A program made the translations under genes and the position numbers. Below the pieces are notes generated by a model. It was not told the DNA's origin. It worked only from the letters and a program-made list of their open reading frames with translations, and ran no database searches. A DNA stretch of 64,000 nt from assembly GCA_003499525.1 (NCBI GenBank), contig DNTB01000080.1, positions 466 through 64,465 on the forward strand, in the 5' to 3' direction. Below are positions 16,732-25,097 of the stretch, piece by piece; the first letter of the stretch is position 1; each line of letters opens with the position of its first letter. This DNA is from Flavobacteriales bacterium (GTDB lineage: Bacteria > Bacteroidota > Bacteroidia > Flavobacteriales_G > Salibacteraceae).

Positions 16732-19632
16732 TCACATTGTATTAGGCAAAGAAATAAAAACTTCTGTGCCTCTCGGGGTTCCATTACTGTCGTAGAGGTC
16801 TGTAATTTTTATGGAATACTTCCTCTTGTACATTTTGGTTAAAACTTTCATTCTGGATTCTGTTATGGAAATACCTCTTGAAATTCTGTCTGGCAGGGCT
16901 CTTCCTCTATTTCTGGCCGCAACTCTTCCTATTCCGTTATCCTTAATTCTGATCTCCAGTCTTTGTCCGTTTTGAGTACAGATGATTTCCAGCTTTCCTT
17001 TACGTTCCAGATTGGAAAATCCATGCTTGATGGAGTTCTCAACGAATGGTTGCAGCAACATTGGTGGAAGAACAGCAGATTCGAGCAGTTCATCCGGATA
17101 TACCTGAACTGAGCTTTCAAATAGACCCTCAAACCTCTTTTCTTCGAGTTCCAGGTACAATTTCAGGCTTTCCACTTCCTCTTCCAATAGAATCTCCGGA
17201 TGTTTAGAATGCTCGAGGGTCATTCGGAATAATTTGGAGATCTTGGCCAGGTGTTGATTTGCGAGTTTTTTGTCGTTGCTGTTGATGTAGTGCTGAAGGG
17301 TATTCAAAACATTAAAGATGAAGTGCGGATTCATCTGAGACCTTAGAGCTTCGGCTTTTGCCTCTTCAATAGATCGTTGTAATTTTTCTCTTTCCCGGAA
17401 CCGGTTCAAGCGTGCCTTCAGGATAAGGTACACAGCGAGAATTAAGGTTATAAATATCAGGGACCAGAACCACCATGTCAGCCAAATGGGTCGTTCTATT
17501 GAAAAACTGAAAGTAGCGGGCATGGATGTCCAGACTCCATCGCTATTTGCCGCCATAATCTCTACTTCATATTCTCCCGGCTGAAGATTTGTAAAAGTGC
17601 AACTCCTCTCGGTTGATTCAGGAGACCACTCCTCATTAAATCCCTTCAATCGGTATTTGTAGACCGTTTTATCCGGATTGGACAAGCTGATAGCGCCATA
17701 CTTGAAGGTAATATGATTATCGACAAAGCTCAACTCCTCACCATGTTTTAATAATGTGTCCTGAAAGAAAATTTGTGTCCCGAGTATTTGGAGAATAGGT
17801 TCGGTCTTGTTTCTTATATAGGATTTCTGATCGTATTGATAAATGCCGTCTACAGTACCAAACCATATGACACCGTTGGAGTCGCAATAGGCTCCATTGC
17901 AGTTGCATTCTACTCCTGCAAACCCTTGATCAGGCCCATAAGCATCAATATTTATACTGCCGATGGAATAGTATCTTCTCAAATCTATTCTGTTCGCCCC
18001 TTGATTTGTTCCTACCCATAGAGCTGTGGAGTCTTTATTGAAAGTGAGTGAATATACCAGATTCGAGCTTAAACCGTCTTTTACACCCAGTCTGCTGTAC
18101 GATGAATCTGCCAGGTTAATGTGATAAACACCATTAAAAGTACCTATCCACAAATACCTGTCCCGATCTGGTAAAATTGCCAAAACGTTGTTGACTTCCA
18201 TCCCTATGGCCTTTCCGTAATTGAAGATTTGATCGCCTGATTTACAGTATAGCCCTCCCTGAAATATACCCACCCAGAGTTCCTTGTCACTAACGGAAGC
18301 AAGAGACCACACCTGATGATCCGTTTCAAGACCAACTTCAAATCGTTTAATGGTATCATCAATTAGATATACAGCATTATCCCCTCCTGCCCAAAGCTTT
18401 CCCTCTGGGGATTGGTTCATACTGTAAATGTTATTGATCCTTATGCCATCGACCGATGTCAATTCGGTTTCATCTTCTTTACTTAAAAACCGAAGTCCAT
18501 TCTCTGTTCCATAAACTATCTTCTGGTTCCATTCCTGAATAGCGTGAACGGTTCGAAAAGGCTCCAGTCCCTTAAATAAAGAACTGTAAAAGGATAAACC
18601 GTCATATTTATACCCTCCATGGTTTTTAGTTCCAATCCAATAGTTTCCTTTACTATCCTGAGTAATCTGAAAAATAAAAGATCCTGGAACTGCTTCGGGT
18701 TTGCCGAGATTCAGAAAACTCGTAGATCCTGTTTTGTACAGTCCAAAATGAGTTCCTACCCATAGGTTTTTCTCACGGTCTACATAGAGGCATTCAATAT
18801 TATTGGCTCCTATATTCTTTTCAATATTTACAATCTGAGATTCCTGGTTGGCCCTTCTAATGAGCCCTATGGAAGTAGCAAGCCATAGTATTCCCCGGTG
18901 GTCTATTTTCAGGTTTCGGGCGGGAATGGTGAGCAATGGGTCATTTGCATACTCTACGGTAGAGCTGGCAAAGAGAATTTCGGCAAGACCTTTTTCGGAG
19001 GCTATATAGAGTGCGTCTCTGTCCGTTTCCAGGTCGAAGACCTGAGTGTCATGAGTATTTTTCAAGCAATCCCAACTATCACCATCGGTAATAAAAAGTC
19101 CCATATCTGTTGCCGCCCAATACACACTATCATAGTAAACGATGTCTAAAACCTTGAACATCTCTGAGTTTTCAAGATGATTCCAGTCGCCAGAACTTCC
19201 TGTCCAGATTCCATTGTCAGTTCCAAGCCATAGTTTTCCGTTGTGGTAAACAATGGCGTTGACCGATAAGTTTGGATCACTATCATCAAGAGTATCCCGC
19301 CGAAATGTTTCTTGATCGTACACATACAAGCCATCATTTGTGCCAATAAGCCATTCATTTACTTGTATCTGGTTGATGCACTTGACCCAGGTACTTTTAA
19401 GACCTTCCTCCGGGCCAAAGTTGACAAAATCATACCCATCATAAGAGCTGAGCCCGCCATAGCCCCCAACAAGCAGCCTGCCCGTCGAATCCTGAAAAAT
19501 ACAATTGACCTGAATAAACGGCAATCCTTCCTGAACTGAATAATGACGAAAGAATGGTGACTGTCCCAGGAGCGTGAGCCCGGTTAATTGTGTGGTGAGC
19601 AGGAATAATATCGCAGACTGATATTTTATCAA
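16732..19632 (-). CDS. Two-component propeller sensor histidine kinase (LytS/YehU-type)
   Basis: 966 residues. Signal peptide (1-22), then about 13-14 Reg_prop beta-propeller repeats (about 30-600; units like LWVGTNQG and WIGTFNGV). A Y_Y_Y Ig-like domain (about 655-715), one membrane helix (about 722-745) and a His_kinase plus ATPase domain follow. The phospho-accepting His is in NPHFIFN, the N box is ENSIKHG and the G box DNGIGR. It senses an extracytoplasmic signal and phosphorylates the LytTR regulator. The start is TTG, with TTGA overlapping the stop of the gene before by 4 nt. Confidence 0.92.
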   Translation of the reverse strand: MIKYQSAILFLLTTQLTGLTLLGQSPFFRHYSVQEGLPFIQVNCIFQDSTGRLLVGGYGGLSSYDGYDFVNFGPEEGLKSTWVKCINQIQVNEWLIGTNDGLYVYDQETFRRDTLDDSDPNLSVNAIVYHNGKLWLGTDNGIWTGSSGDWNHLENSEMFKVLDIVYYDSVYWAATDMGLFITDGDSWDCLKNTHDTQVFDLETDRDALYIASEKGLAEILFASSTVEYANDPLLTIPARNLKIDHRGILWLATSIGLIRRANQESQIVNIEKNIGANNIECLYVDREKNLWVGTHFGLYKTGSTSFLNLGKPEAVPGSFIFQITQDSKGNYWIGTKNHGGYKYDGLSFYSSLFKGLEPFRTVHAIQEWNQKIVYGTENGLRFLSKEDETELTSVDGIRINNIYSMNQSPEGKLWAGGDNAVYLIDDTIKRFEVGLETDHQVWSLASVSDKELWVGIFQGGLYCKSGDQIFNYGKAIGMEVNNVLAILPDRDRYLWIGTFNGVYHINLADSSYSRLGVKDGLSSNLVYSLTFNKDSTALWVGTNQGANRIDLRRYYSIGSINIDAYGPDQGFAGVECNCNGAYCDSNGVIWFGTVDGIYQYDQKSYIRNKTEPILQILGTQIFFQDTLLKHGEELSFVDNHITFKYGAISLSNPDKTVYKYRLKGFNEEWSPESTERSCTFTNLQPGEYEVEIMAANSDGVWTSMPATFSFSIERPIWLTWWFWSLIFITLILAVYLILKARLNRFREREKLQRSIEEAKAEALRSQMNPHFIFNVLNTLQHYINSNDKKLANQHLAKISKLFRMTLEHSKHPEILLEEEVESLKLYLELEEKRFEGLFESSVQVYPDELLESAVLPPMLLQPFVENSIKHGFSNLERKGKLEIICTQNGQRLEIRIKDNGIGRVAARNRGRALPDRISRGISITESRMKVLTKMYKRKYSIKITDLYDSNGTPRGTEVFISLPNTM

Positions 19633-20054
19633 AATTTTGGCCTGTTGATTATGGCGTCATAAATAATCATTTTCCTCAGATCAAGATGGATCTTCTCCTG
19701 ATGGTCTGACGTTGTTTTGATTTCCCCAATCTTGATCAAATCCCTGGAGGCTGCTTTCCTTGACGTGTCGATATCCTCATGTAAAAGTCCTGTGTAACTC
19801 GAATACAATGAGGTAGGTCTACTTCTTGTTTCCGTAGATTGAACCGTTGTTGGTTCATCATAGATTACATCCTTATCGCTTCGATACTGAATTTCATCAA
19901 CCTCGTACTCGGGTTCAGGATCAATATTAAATTGTTCCCGAATTTGCTGTTCTAAAGTGGATTTAGAATCTCCTTTCTTTTTCTTTTTTCCAAAAACTCC
20001 CGCTAAGATTGAGATTAGCAGAAATACAATATAAAACCAATCAGATACATCCAT
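19629..20054 (-). CDS. Small membrane-anchored protein of unknown function
   Basis: 141 residues. One N-terminal membrane helix (about 6-22) is followed by a basic KKKKKG stretch, an acidic, Glu/Asp-rich middle and a conserved-looking end LDLRKMIIYDAIINRPKF. That ending is familiar from Bacteroidota small proteins encoded beside various genes, but I know no function. It is the gene before the sensor kinase, overlapping it by 4 nt, so it belongs to that operon. Confidence 0.7.
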   Translation of the reverse strand: MDVSDWFYIVFLLISILAGVFGKKKKKGDSKSTLEQQIREQFNIDPEPEYEVDEIQYRSDKDVIYDEPTTVQSTETRSRPTSLYSSYTGLLHEDIDTSRKAASRDLIKIGEIKTTSDHQEKIHLDLRKMIIYDAIINRPKF

Positions 20055-20057
20055 ATT

Positions 20058-20333
20058 CTAATATTTACGAAACCACTTCTTGTAAAACGGCTCTCCCTTG
20101 ACCTCCCGGTTCTTTTTTGCCTTTTTCCTGGATTTTTTCATCCTTTTTTGAGTGGCTTTTGATTGTATTTTTAGGTGTTGTTTTCTTAGATTCTCTTCTT
20201 CCTTTTTCTGTCTCCTGGCCTCTTTGATCTCCTGCTTTTCCGCCTGCTTCATTCTTTTCTTATTGTTGATCTTTTCCTGAGCGGGAGCATGCAAAACCAT
20301 AAAGAATAAGGGTAAAATTAATGCAATACGCAT
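20058..20333 (-). CDS. Small Lys/Arg-rich exported protein of unknown function
   Basis: 91 residues from the ATG at 20333. A signal peptide (about 1-19, ending APAQ) precedes a very basic, helical, charged body: about 45% Lys/Arg plus Glu, including KRMKKSRKKAKKN, ending FYKKWFRKY. Possibly a periplasmic nucleic-acid or envelope-polymer binding protein; this is inference from composition only. An upstream start at 20378 would add 15 residues without a signal-like character. The next gene in the operon starts 3 nt downstream. Confidence 0.65.
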   Translation of the reverse strand: MRIALILPLFFMVLHAPAQEKINNKKRMKQAEKQEIKEARRQKKEEENLRKQHLKIQSKATQKRMKKSRKKAKKNREVKGEPFYKKWFRKY

Positions 20334-20376
20334 AGCATATTCCAACCTATTCTTATTTTTCGGCGTTTTATTGAGC

Positions 20377-20802
20377 ATGAAGAGATTCTTATCCAGCTTT
20401 TTTATTCTTTTTACAACGCTTTTTTTTAACGGTTGTAATCAGAGCGAAGTTATTCCATCACTTCCCAATGTGCCAGTTAATATAAGATTAAACATCAACA
20501 ATCCATCAAACTTTGATCTAGGTGTGATTGGCGGATGGCAATATGTCAACGGAGGCTCTGGAGGCATTGTTGTTTACCGTTTGGATGAGAACACTTTCAA
20601 ATCCTACGACCGACATTGCACGTATCAGCCCGAAAATTATTGTATTGTAGCCGTGGATTCTACAAACTTTGCACTGGAAGATCCTTGCAGTGGCTCAAGG
20701 TTTGCTCTGAGTGATGGTAGCGTAATGAACGGGCCGGCAAGCTACCCTTTACTACAATATTCTACCACCTTCGATGGTGTTTTCGTACAGATATCAAACT
20801 AA
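20377..20802 (+). CDS. Rieske-fold lipoprotein lacking iron-sulfur ligands
   Basis: 141 residues. The signal peptide has a lipobox at Cys20 (FFNGC). The second half follows the Rieske pattern, with DPCSGSRFALSDGSVMNGPASYPL aligning to the usual CPCHGSxF...GP.....PL. The Fe-S ligands are largely gone: the first site is C81-T-Y83 instead of Cys-x-His, and the second has D102 and S105 in place of Cys and His. C89 and C104 could form the structural disulfide. It is therefore probably a non-redox envelope lipoprotein. The gene is divergent from the Lys-rich protein (43-bp gap). Confidence 0.72.
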   Translation: MKRFLSSFFILFTTLFFNGCNQSEVIPSLPNVPVNIRLNINNPSNFDLGVIGGWQYVNGGSGGIVVYRLDENTFKSYDRHCTYQPENYCIVAVDSTNFALEDPCSGSRFALSDGSVMNGPASYPLLQYSTTFDGVFVQISN

Positions 20803-20803
20803 A

Positions 20804-20835
20804 AATCCCTTCACTCACATTTGAGCGAAGGGATT
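20804..20835. terminator. Bidirectional terminator hairpin
   Basis: AATCCCTTC at the left pairs with GAAGGGATT at the right, with inner CTCA/TGAG pairs and one mismatch. The stem lies between the convergent Rieske-like gene and ahcY and carries A/T flanks on both sides. It would stop transcription from either gene. Confidence 0.65.
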
Positions 20836-20857
20836 CTCACTATTTATTCGGTACGGC

Positions 20858-22171
20858 TTAGTATCTGTACTGGTCGTTTTTGTAAGGGCCTTCAACCCTC
20901 ACACCGATATATTCAGCTTGCTCCTTGGATAATGTTTCCAGTTCTACACCAATTTTTTCAAGATGTAATTTGGCTACTTTTTCGTCCAGGTGCTTGGGTA
21001 ATGTATAAACTTTGTTGTCATAGCTATCCGCTCTATTCCAAAGCTCCATTTGTGCAAGCGTTTGGTTGGTGAACGAATTCGACATAACGAAAGAGGGATG
21101 ACCCGTAGCACAACCCAGATTAACCAACCGACCCTCAGCCAGGAGGATTATGTCGTTACCATTAACCGTGTACTTATCTACCTGAGGTTTGATCTGATCT
21201 TTAGTTTCTCCCCAATTATCGTTCAACCAGGCAACATCGATTTCATTATCGAAATGTCCGATATTACAGACGACGGTTTTGTCGTTCATCAATTCGAAGT
21301 GTGATCCCGTAACCACATCTTTATTGCCCGTAGCCGTAACCACGATATCAGCTCTGGGAATGGCATTTTCCATTTTTTTCACTTCATAACCGTCCATGGC
21401 TGCCTGCAAAGCACAAATGGGATCTATTTCGGTAACAATAACTCTTGCCCCTGCTCCTCTTAAAGAGGCGGCTGTTCCTTTACCGACATCGCCATAACCG
21501 GCAACAACAGCTACTTTTCCTGCAATCATCAAATCTGTTGCCCGGCGAATAGCATCTACAGCAGACTCCTTGCATCCATATTTATTGTCAAATTTTGACT
21601 TGGTTACTGAGTCGTTCACATTAATAGCTGGAACCGGAAGTGTTCCGTTTTCCTCACGCTGAATCAAACGAAGTACACCAGTAGTAGTCTCCTCGGATAT
21701 TCCTTTAATTCCGTTGGCTAGTTCCGGATAATTATCCAGTACCATATTGGTCAGGTCTCCTCCGTCATCCAGTATCATATTCAGCGGCTTTCCATCTTCG
21801 AATGCGAATAGGGTTTGTTCAATGCACCATTCATACTCTTCTTCAGTCATTCCTTTCCATGCAAACACAGGAACACCGCTTTCAGCAATGGCTGCCGCAG
21901 CATGGTCTTGAGTAGAGAAAATATTACAGGAAGACCAGGCCACTTCTGCGCCTAGCTCCACTAATGTTTCGATTAAAACTGCGGTTTGTATGGTCATGTG
22001 CAGGCATCCTCCGATTCGCGCACCTTCGAGGGGTTTCTGAGCCCCATACTCCTCTCTTAAGGACATAAGCCCTGGCATTTCTGCCTCAGCGAGCTCAATT
22101 TCTTTTCTTCCCCAGGAGGCCAGTGAAATATCTTTTACTTTGTAATTGATTGTTTTTTCCATTTTTTCCAT
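20858..22171 (-). CDS. ahcY: Adenosylhomocysteinase
   Basis: 437 residues, the normal length. It hydrolyses S-adenosylhomocysteine to adenosine and homocysteine, closing the methylation cycle in the cytoplasm. Visible family blocks are GCLHMTIQTAVLIETL, DDGGDLTN, the NAD-binding loop VAGYGDVGKGTAASLRG, and the C-terminal GPYKNDQYRY. A second in-frame ATG lies 9 nt into the gene. A promoter box is 10-18 nt upstream, giving a very short leader; no S-adenosylhomocysteine or SAM riboswitch fits in that space. Confidence 0.98.
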   Translation of the reverse strand: MEKMEKTINYKVKDISLASWGRKEIELAEAEMPGLMSLREEYGAQKPLEGARIGGCLHMTIQTAVLIETLVELGAEVAWSSCNIFSTQDHAAAAIAESGVPVFAWKGMTEEEYEWCIEQTLFAFEDGKPLNMILDDGGDLTNMVLDNYPELANGIKGISEETTTGVLRLIQREENGTLPVPAINVNDSVTKSKFDNKYGCKESAVDAIRRATDLMIAGKVAVVAGYGDVGKGTAASLRGAGARVIVTEIDPICALQAAMDGYEVKKMENAIPRADIVVTATGNKDVVTGSHFELMNDKTVVCNIGHFDNEIDVAWLNDNWGETKDQIKPQVDKYTVNGNDIILLAEGRLVNLGCATGHPSFVMSNSFTNQTLAQMELWNRADSYDNKVYTLPKHLDEKVAKLHLEKIGVELETLSKEQAEYIGVRVEGPYKNDQYRY

Positions 22172-22181
22172 TTAAAGTTTG

Positions 22182-22189
22182 CAAAAGTA
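22182..22189 (-). promoter_or_regulatory. Promoter -7 box (TACTTTTG) for ahcY
   Basis: The minus strand reads TACTTTTG, an exact TAnnTTTG match in the 32-bp gap between divergent ahcY and the phosphopantetheinyl transferase gene. The predicted start leaves a leader of about 7-16 nt. Confidence 0.4.
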
Positions 22190-22203
22190 CTAATTCAGTA
22201 TCA

Positions 22204-22794
22204 ATGGACATCGTTCTTGAAGCGAAACCCTCGCCGGGTTCCAAACTCTATTTAATCAAGCAAACAGATGGCATTGTTCAATCTCAGCTAAATTTAACCC
22301 GTGCACAGATTAAAAGAAAAGCGGAACGACAGAGTATTTCTTTGATAATCAGAAATATATATGGCCCTGAAGAGCGGGTTCAATACGACGAGCACGGAAA
22401 ACCTCATTTGACCGCGAATACTGATCATATATCTATTAGTCACAGCGGTCCCTTTTTTGCCCTATTGTCAAACAAACAGAAATCCGTAGGAATTGATATT
22501 CAATTTCCTACAAAAAAATTATTTCGGATAAGAGAGAAGTATTTGAGCAGCGATGAATTGAAATTCTGTGAGGGTGATATTCATCGCCATTTACTGTGTT
22601 GGAGTGCTAAGGAAAGCATTTATAAAATGAACGGCATACCCGGAGTCAGCCTGCGATCTGACATAGATATTCTTCCATTTTCGGTGGGTAATTCAGGAAT
22701 CATCAGCGGAAAACTCAGAGCGTCAAAAGAGGAACTGAATGTTGATCTGGCTTACTCGTTTATCGATGAATATGCGTTAGTGCATACCTTGTAA
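22204..22794 (+). CDS. 4'-phosphopantetheinyl transferase superfamily protein
   Basis: 196 residues. It attaches the phosphopantetheine arm of CoA to carrier proteins such as ACP. Visible motifs are ISHSGPFFALL (substrate block), VGIDIQFP with the metal-binding Asp (about residue 98), and WSAKESIYKMNG, the WxxKEAxxK family signature, near residue 140. The ATG at 22204 is chosen because upstream TTG codons overlap ahcY and encode unlikely sequence. It is followed after 18 nt by the GGGP-synthase-like gene. Confidence 0.85.
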   Translation: MDIVLEAKPSPGSKLYLIKQTDGIVQSQLNLTRAQIKRKAERQSISLIIRNIYGPEERVQYDEHGKPHLTANTDHISISHSGPFFALLSNKQKSVGIDIQFPTKKLFRIREKYLSSDELKFCEGDIHRHLLCWSAKESIYKMNGIPGVSLRSDIDILPFSVGNSGIISGKLRASKEELNVDLAYSFIDEYALVHTL

Positions 22795-22812
22795 TATGGT
22801 TATTATTGCAGC

Positions 22813-23565
22813 ATGATCTCAGCAGGTATTGAAGAGAAAGTAAGAAAAGGACATAAGATCTTGGCAGTGCTGATCGATCCTGACGAATACGATCAAAAAC
22901 GACTAACCCGTCTATTCTCTAATCCTGCCATTTCGGGTATTGACCTCATTTTAGTTGGGGGAAGTCTTCTGCACGGTGCAGGCATCGAGAAAACCATTGA
23001 CTTAATTAAAGATTTAAGCAATACGCCTGTAATCCTGTTTCCGGGAAATGCGATTCAACTAACGCGCAAAGCTGATGCTCTTCTTCTACTATCTCTGGTT
23101 TCAGGACGGAATGCTGAATTCCTCATAGGTCAACAAGTCATTGCAGCTCCTTTTCTTAAAGAGTCTGGACTGGAGGTCATCAGCACTGCATACCTTCTAA
23201 TTGACGGAGGAAAACCCACAACAGCCTCCTACATCAGTGGCGAACAACCTATTCCAATCGATAAGCCCGCAATTACAGGCACTACGGCTCTTGCTGCCTC
23301 CTACATAGGAATGAAATGGACCTATCTTGATGCTGGCAGTGGAGCGCAGAAACCTGTTCCATCTTCTCATATCTCGGCAGCAAGAAGACAAATTCGCGGT
23401 CCTCTTATCACCGGTGGCGGTATAAGAACTGAAGAACAACTGATTGAAGCTTATCGCTCTGGTGCTGATATTGCTGTGGTAGGTAACATACTCGAAGAGC
23501 AACCTGAGACGCTCGAATCCTTTGTGTTTGCGAAAGAGCAGTTCCTACAATCCATCGTCAAATAG
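22813..23565 (+). CDS. Geranylgeranylglyceryl/heptaprenylglyceryl phosphate synthase family (PcrB-like)
   Basis: 250 residues with a TIM-barrel pattern. Family blocks include LAVLIDPDE near the N-terminus, FPGNAIQLTRKADALLLLSLVSGRN, YLDAGSGAQKPV and ITGGGIRTEEQ binding the glycerol phosphate. These enzymes join a prenyl diphosphate to glycerol-1-phosphate. Bacteroidota members exist, but the final product in them is not clear to me. Probably cotranscribed with the phosphopantetheinyl transferase gene. Confidence 0.9.
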   Translation: MISAGIEEKVRKGHKILAVLIDPDEYDQKRLTRLFSNPAISGIDLILVGGSLLHGAGIEKTIDLIKDLSNTPVILFPGNAIQLTRKADALLLLSLVSGRNAEFLIGQQVIAAPFLKESGLEVISTAYLLIDGGKPTTASYISGEQPIPIDKPAITGTTALAASYIGMKWTYLDAGSGAQKPVPSSHISAARRQIRGPLITGGGIRTEEQLIEAYRSGADIAVVGNILEEQPETLESFVFAKEQFLQSIVK

Positions 23566-23568
23566 ATT

Positions 23569-23592
23569 ACATATATAATTTTTTATATATGT
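23569..23592. other. AT-rich hairpin after the PcrB-like gene
   Basis: ACATATATAA and TTATATATGT form a perfect 10-bp stem around a TTTT loop, 3 nt after the stop codon. It is too AT-rich for a strong terminator but may help end transcription or shape the adjoining operator. Confidence 0.5.
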
Positions 23593-23607
23593 GTGAGAGT
23601 TGTCACA
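23592..23607. promoter_or_regulatory. Candidate Crp/Fnr-family operator (TGTGA-N6-TCACA)
   Basis: TGTGA GAGTTG TCACA is a perfect 5+5 inverted repeat with the spacing of Crp/Fnr-family sites. Its centre is about 40 bp upstream of the start predicted from the -7 box at 23629-23636, the position used by class II activators. The FNR-type regulator encoded at 28610-29293 is the nearest candidate ligand. Confidence 0.55.
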
Positions 23608-23628
23608 ATGGGGCGTTTCTGAGCGTTT

Positions 23629-23636
23629 TAGTTTTG
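23629..23636 (+). promoter_or_regulatory. Promoter -7 box (TAGTTTTG) for the TauE/SafE-rhodanese pair
   Basis: Exact TAnnTTTG match 14 nt before the ATG at 23651. There is no good -33 TTTG, consistent with a promoter that needs an activator bound at the adjoining inverted repeat. Confidence 0.5.
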
Positions 23637-23650
23637 CCTAAATTTAGTAC

Positions 23651-24448
23651 ATGGAATTGTTAGAGGTTTTAGGTTTTGCTTCAGCGGTGGTAATTGGTAT
23701 CACGCTTGGACTCATCGGTGGTGGCGGAAGCATACTTACTGTTCCTGTACTGGTTTACCTGCTCAAGTCTGACCCTGTTCAAGCGACGGCATATTCTCTC
23801 TTTGTTGTAGGAGTTTCGAGTGTTGTGGGTAGCATCACTTATTTTAGGAAAGGGTTAGTGGAGCTAAAGACGGCCATTATATTCGGTATCCCCGCAATAA
23901 TCACCGTATATGCCACTCGTGCTTTCATTGTACCGGCTATTCCTGAAGAGGTCTTTTCAATGGGAAGTTTCATGGTAACACGAGACATTCTGATCATGGT
24001 TTTGTTTGCAGTCTTAATGATTGCGGCATCCTACACCATGATTAAAGGAAGAAAAGACTCCGGTTTAGGCGACGAGAAACGAACTTTCAACTATCCCATG
24101 ATTCTTTTAGAAGGTGTAGTTGTCGGGCTCTTAACCGGACTTGTTGGAGCGGGTGGTGGATTTCTCATCATTCCTGCTCTGGTGGTGTTAAGTAAACTCC
24201 CCATGAAAATGGCGGTTGGTACCTCTTTGGTAATTATTTCCTCAAAATCACTCATCGGATTTTTGGGTGATGTACAGAACCAGCCGATAGACTGGCAATT
24301 TCTGGTATTTTTTACAAGCATATCAGTTGTCGGTATTTTCATTGGCAGCTGGCTATCGACTAAGGTTGATGGCAGCAAACTCAAACCGGCCTTTGGTTGG
24401 TTCGTTTTGATAATGGGAATATTCATTTTAACGAAATCAATATTATAA
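23651..24448 (+). CDS. TauE/SafE family sulfite/sulfur-compound exporter
   Basis: 265 residues with about 8 membrane helices in two repeats. Each repeat begins with a Gly-rich signature: LIGGGGSILTVPVLVYLL (about 23-40) and LVGAGGGFLIIPALVVL (about 163-180). The family exports sulfite, sulfoacetate or related anions from the cytoplasm, and some members move thiosulfate. Placement with a rhodanese (28-nt gap) and the sulfur island downstream points to sulfite or thiosulfate. Actual substrate unproven. Confidence 0.88.
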   Translation: MELLEVLGFASAVVIGITLGLIGGGGSILTVPVLVYLLKSDPVQATAYSLFVVGVSSVVGSITYFRKGLVELKTAIIFGIPAIITVYATRAFIVPAIPEEVFSMGSFMVTRDILIMVLFAVLMIAASYTMIKGRKDSGLGDEKRTFNYPMILLEGVVVGLLTGLVGAGGGFLIIPALVVLSKLPMKMAVGTSLVIISSKSLIGFLGDVQNQPIDWQFLVFFTSISVVGIFIGSWLSTKVDGSKLKPAFGWFVLIMGIFILTKSIL

Positions 24449-24476
24449 TCTATTAATAATCAATAATTTATAAGCC

Positions 24477-24803
24477 ATGTTCGAAAATATCAATGCGTTA
24501 GTATTTGAAAAAGAAATGGAACAAAACCCCGAAGCGATTATCCTGGATGTTCGTTCTCAGTGGGAATTTGAATCGGGTCATATCCCGGGTGCAAAGCATT
24601 TGGATTTCTTCTCACCTTATTTAGAGGCTGAACTTAATGATCTTGACAGAGATAAATATTATCTGGTGTATTGCCGAAGCGGGGCGAGAAGTTATACAGC
24701 CTGTAACGTGATGGCAAATATGGGTTTCAAGAAACTCGCAAACATGATGGGAGGGCTCATCGCCTGGAGAGGCGAAGTGGTCACCATGCAAGAACAGAAA
24801 TAA
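24477..24803 (+). CDS. Single-domain cytoplasmic rhodanese
   Basis: 108 residues, one rhodanese fold without signal peptide. The LDVRSQWEFESGHIPGA block (about 23-39) and the active-site loop YCRSGARS with Cys66 are intact, so it should carry a persulfide and transfer sulfane sulfur to a thiol, cyanide or sulfite. It follows the TauE/SafE exporter, a common pairing in which thiosulfate or sulfite made in the cytoplasm is removed. A strong terminator follows. Confidence 0.93.
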   Translation: MFENINALVFEKEMEQNPEAIILDVRSQWEFESGHIPGAKHLDFFSPYLEAELNDLDRDKYYLVYCRSGARSYTACNVMANMGFKKLANMMGGLIAWRGEVVTMQEQK

Positions 24804-24806
24804 TAG

Positions 24807-24834
24807 AAAAAGCCCTGCATCCGCGGGGCTTTTT
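24807..24834 (+). terminator. Rho-independent terminator after the rhodanese gene
   Basis: AAAAAGCCC pairs with GGGGCTTTTT around a loop with an inner GC/GC pair, followed by a T run, 4 nt after the rhodanese stop codon. Confidence 0.85.
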
Positions 24835-24838
24835 GATT

Positions 24839-24952
24839 CACAAGTAGAACAATCAACGAATTCTTTTAAATGGGATAAACTACTTGTGCTAAACTAATTA
24901 TTGCGAAAAGGAATAAAACCATAATTGTTTCGGCTGTTCTTCATACAAGTAG
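24839..24952. repeat. Three copies of ACAAGTAG in the gap before the M3 peptidase gene
   Basis: CACAAGTAG at 24839-24847 and its perfect inverse CTACTTGTG at 24880-24888 form a 9-bp inverted repeat 32 bp apart. A further direct copy, ACAAGTAG, is at 24945-24952. The 294-bp gap 24804-25097 otherwise holds two terminators and no gene. Meaning unknown. Confidence 0.4.
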
Positions 24953-24978
24953 AAATCCGGAATTTTGGAGAAACAGAT

Positions 24979-25011
24979 AAAACCGGAGCCCCATCTTGCA
25001 GGGCTTTGGTT
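24979..25011 (-). terminator. Probable terminator of the M3 peptidase gene
   Basis: On the minus strand AACC and GGTT form an outer stem and AGCCC and GGGCT an inner stem, followed by TTTTAT. It lies about 90 nt beyond the M3 stop codon. Moderate strength. Confidence 0.5.
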
Positions 25012-25097
25012 CAAATAGTTGTACACCTTCAATTTCTATACTGATATTTTTTGATGGAGATCCACATATGTGGGCCAAATTATGATGTTATCATCGC

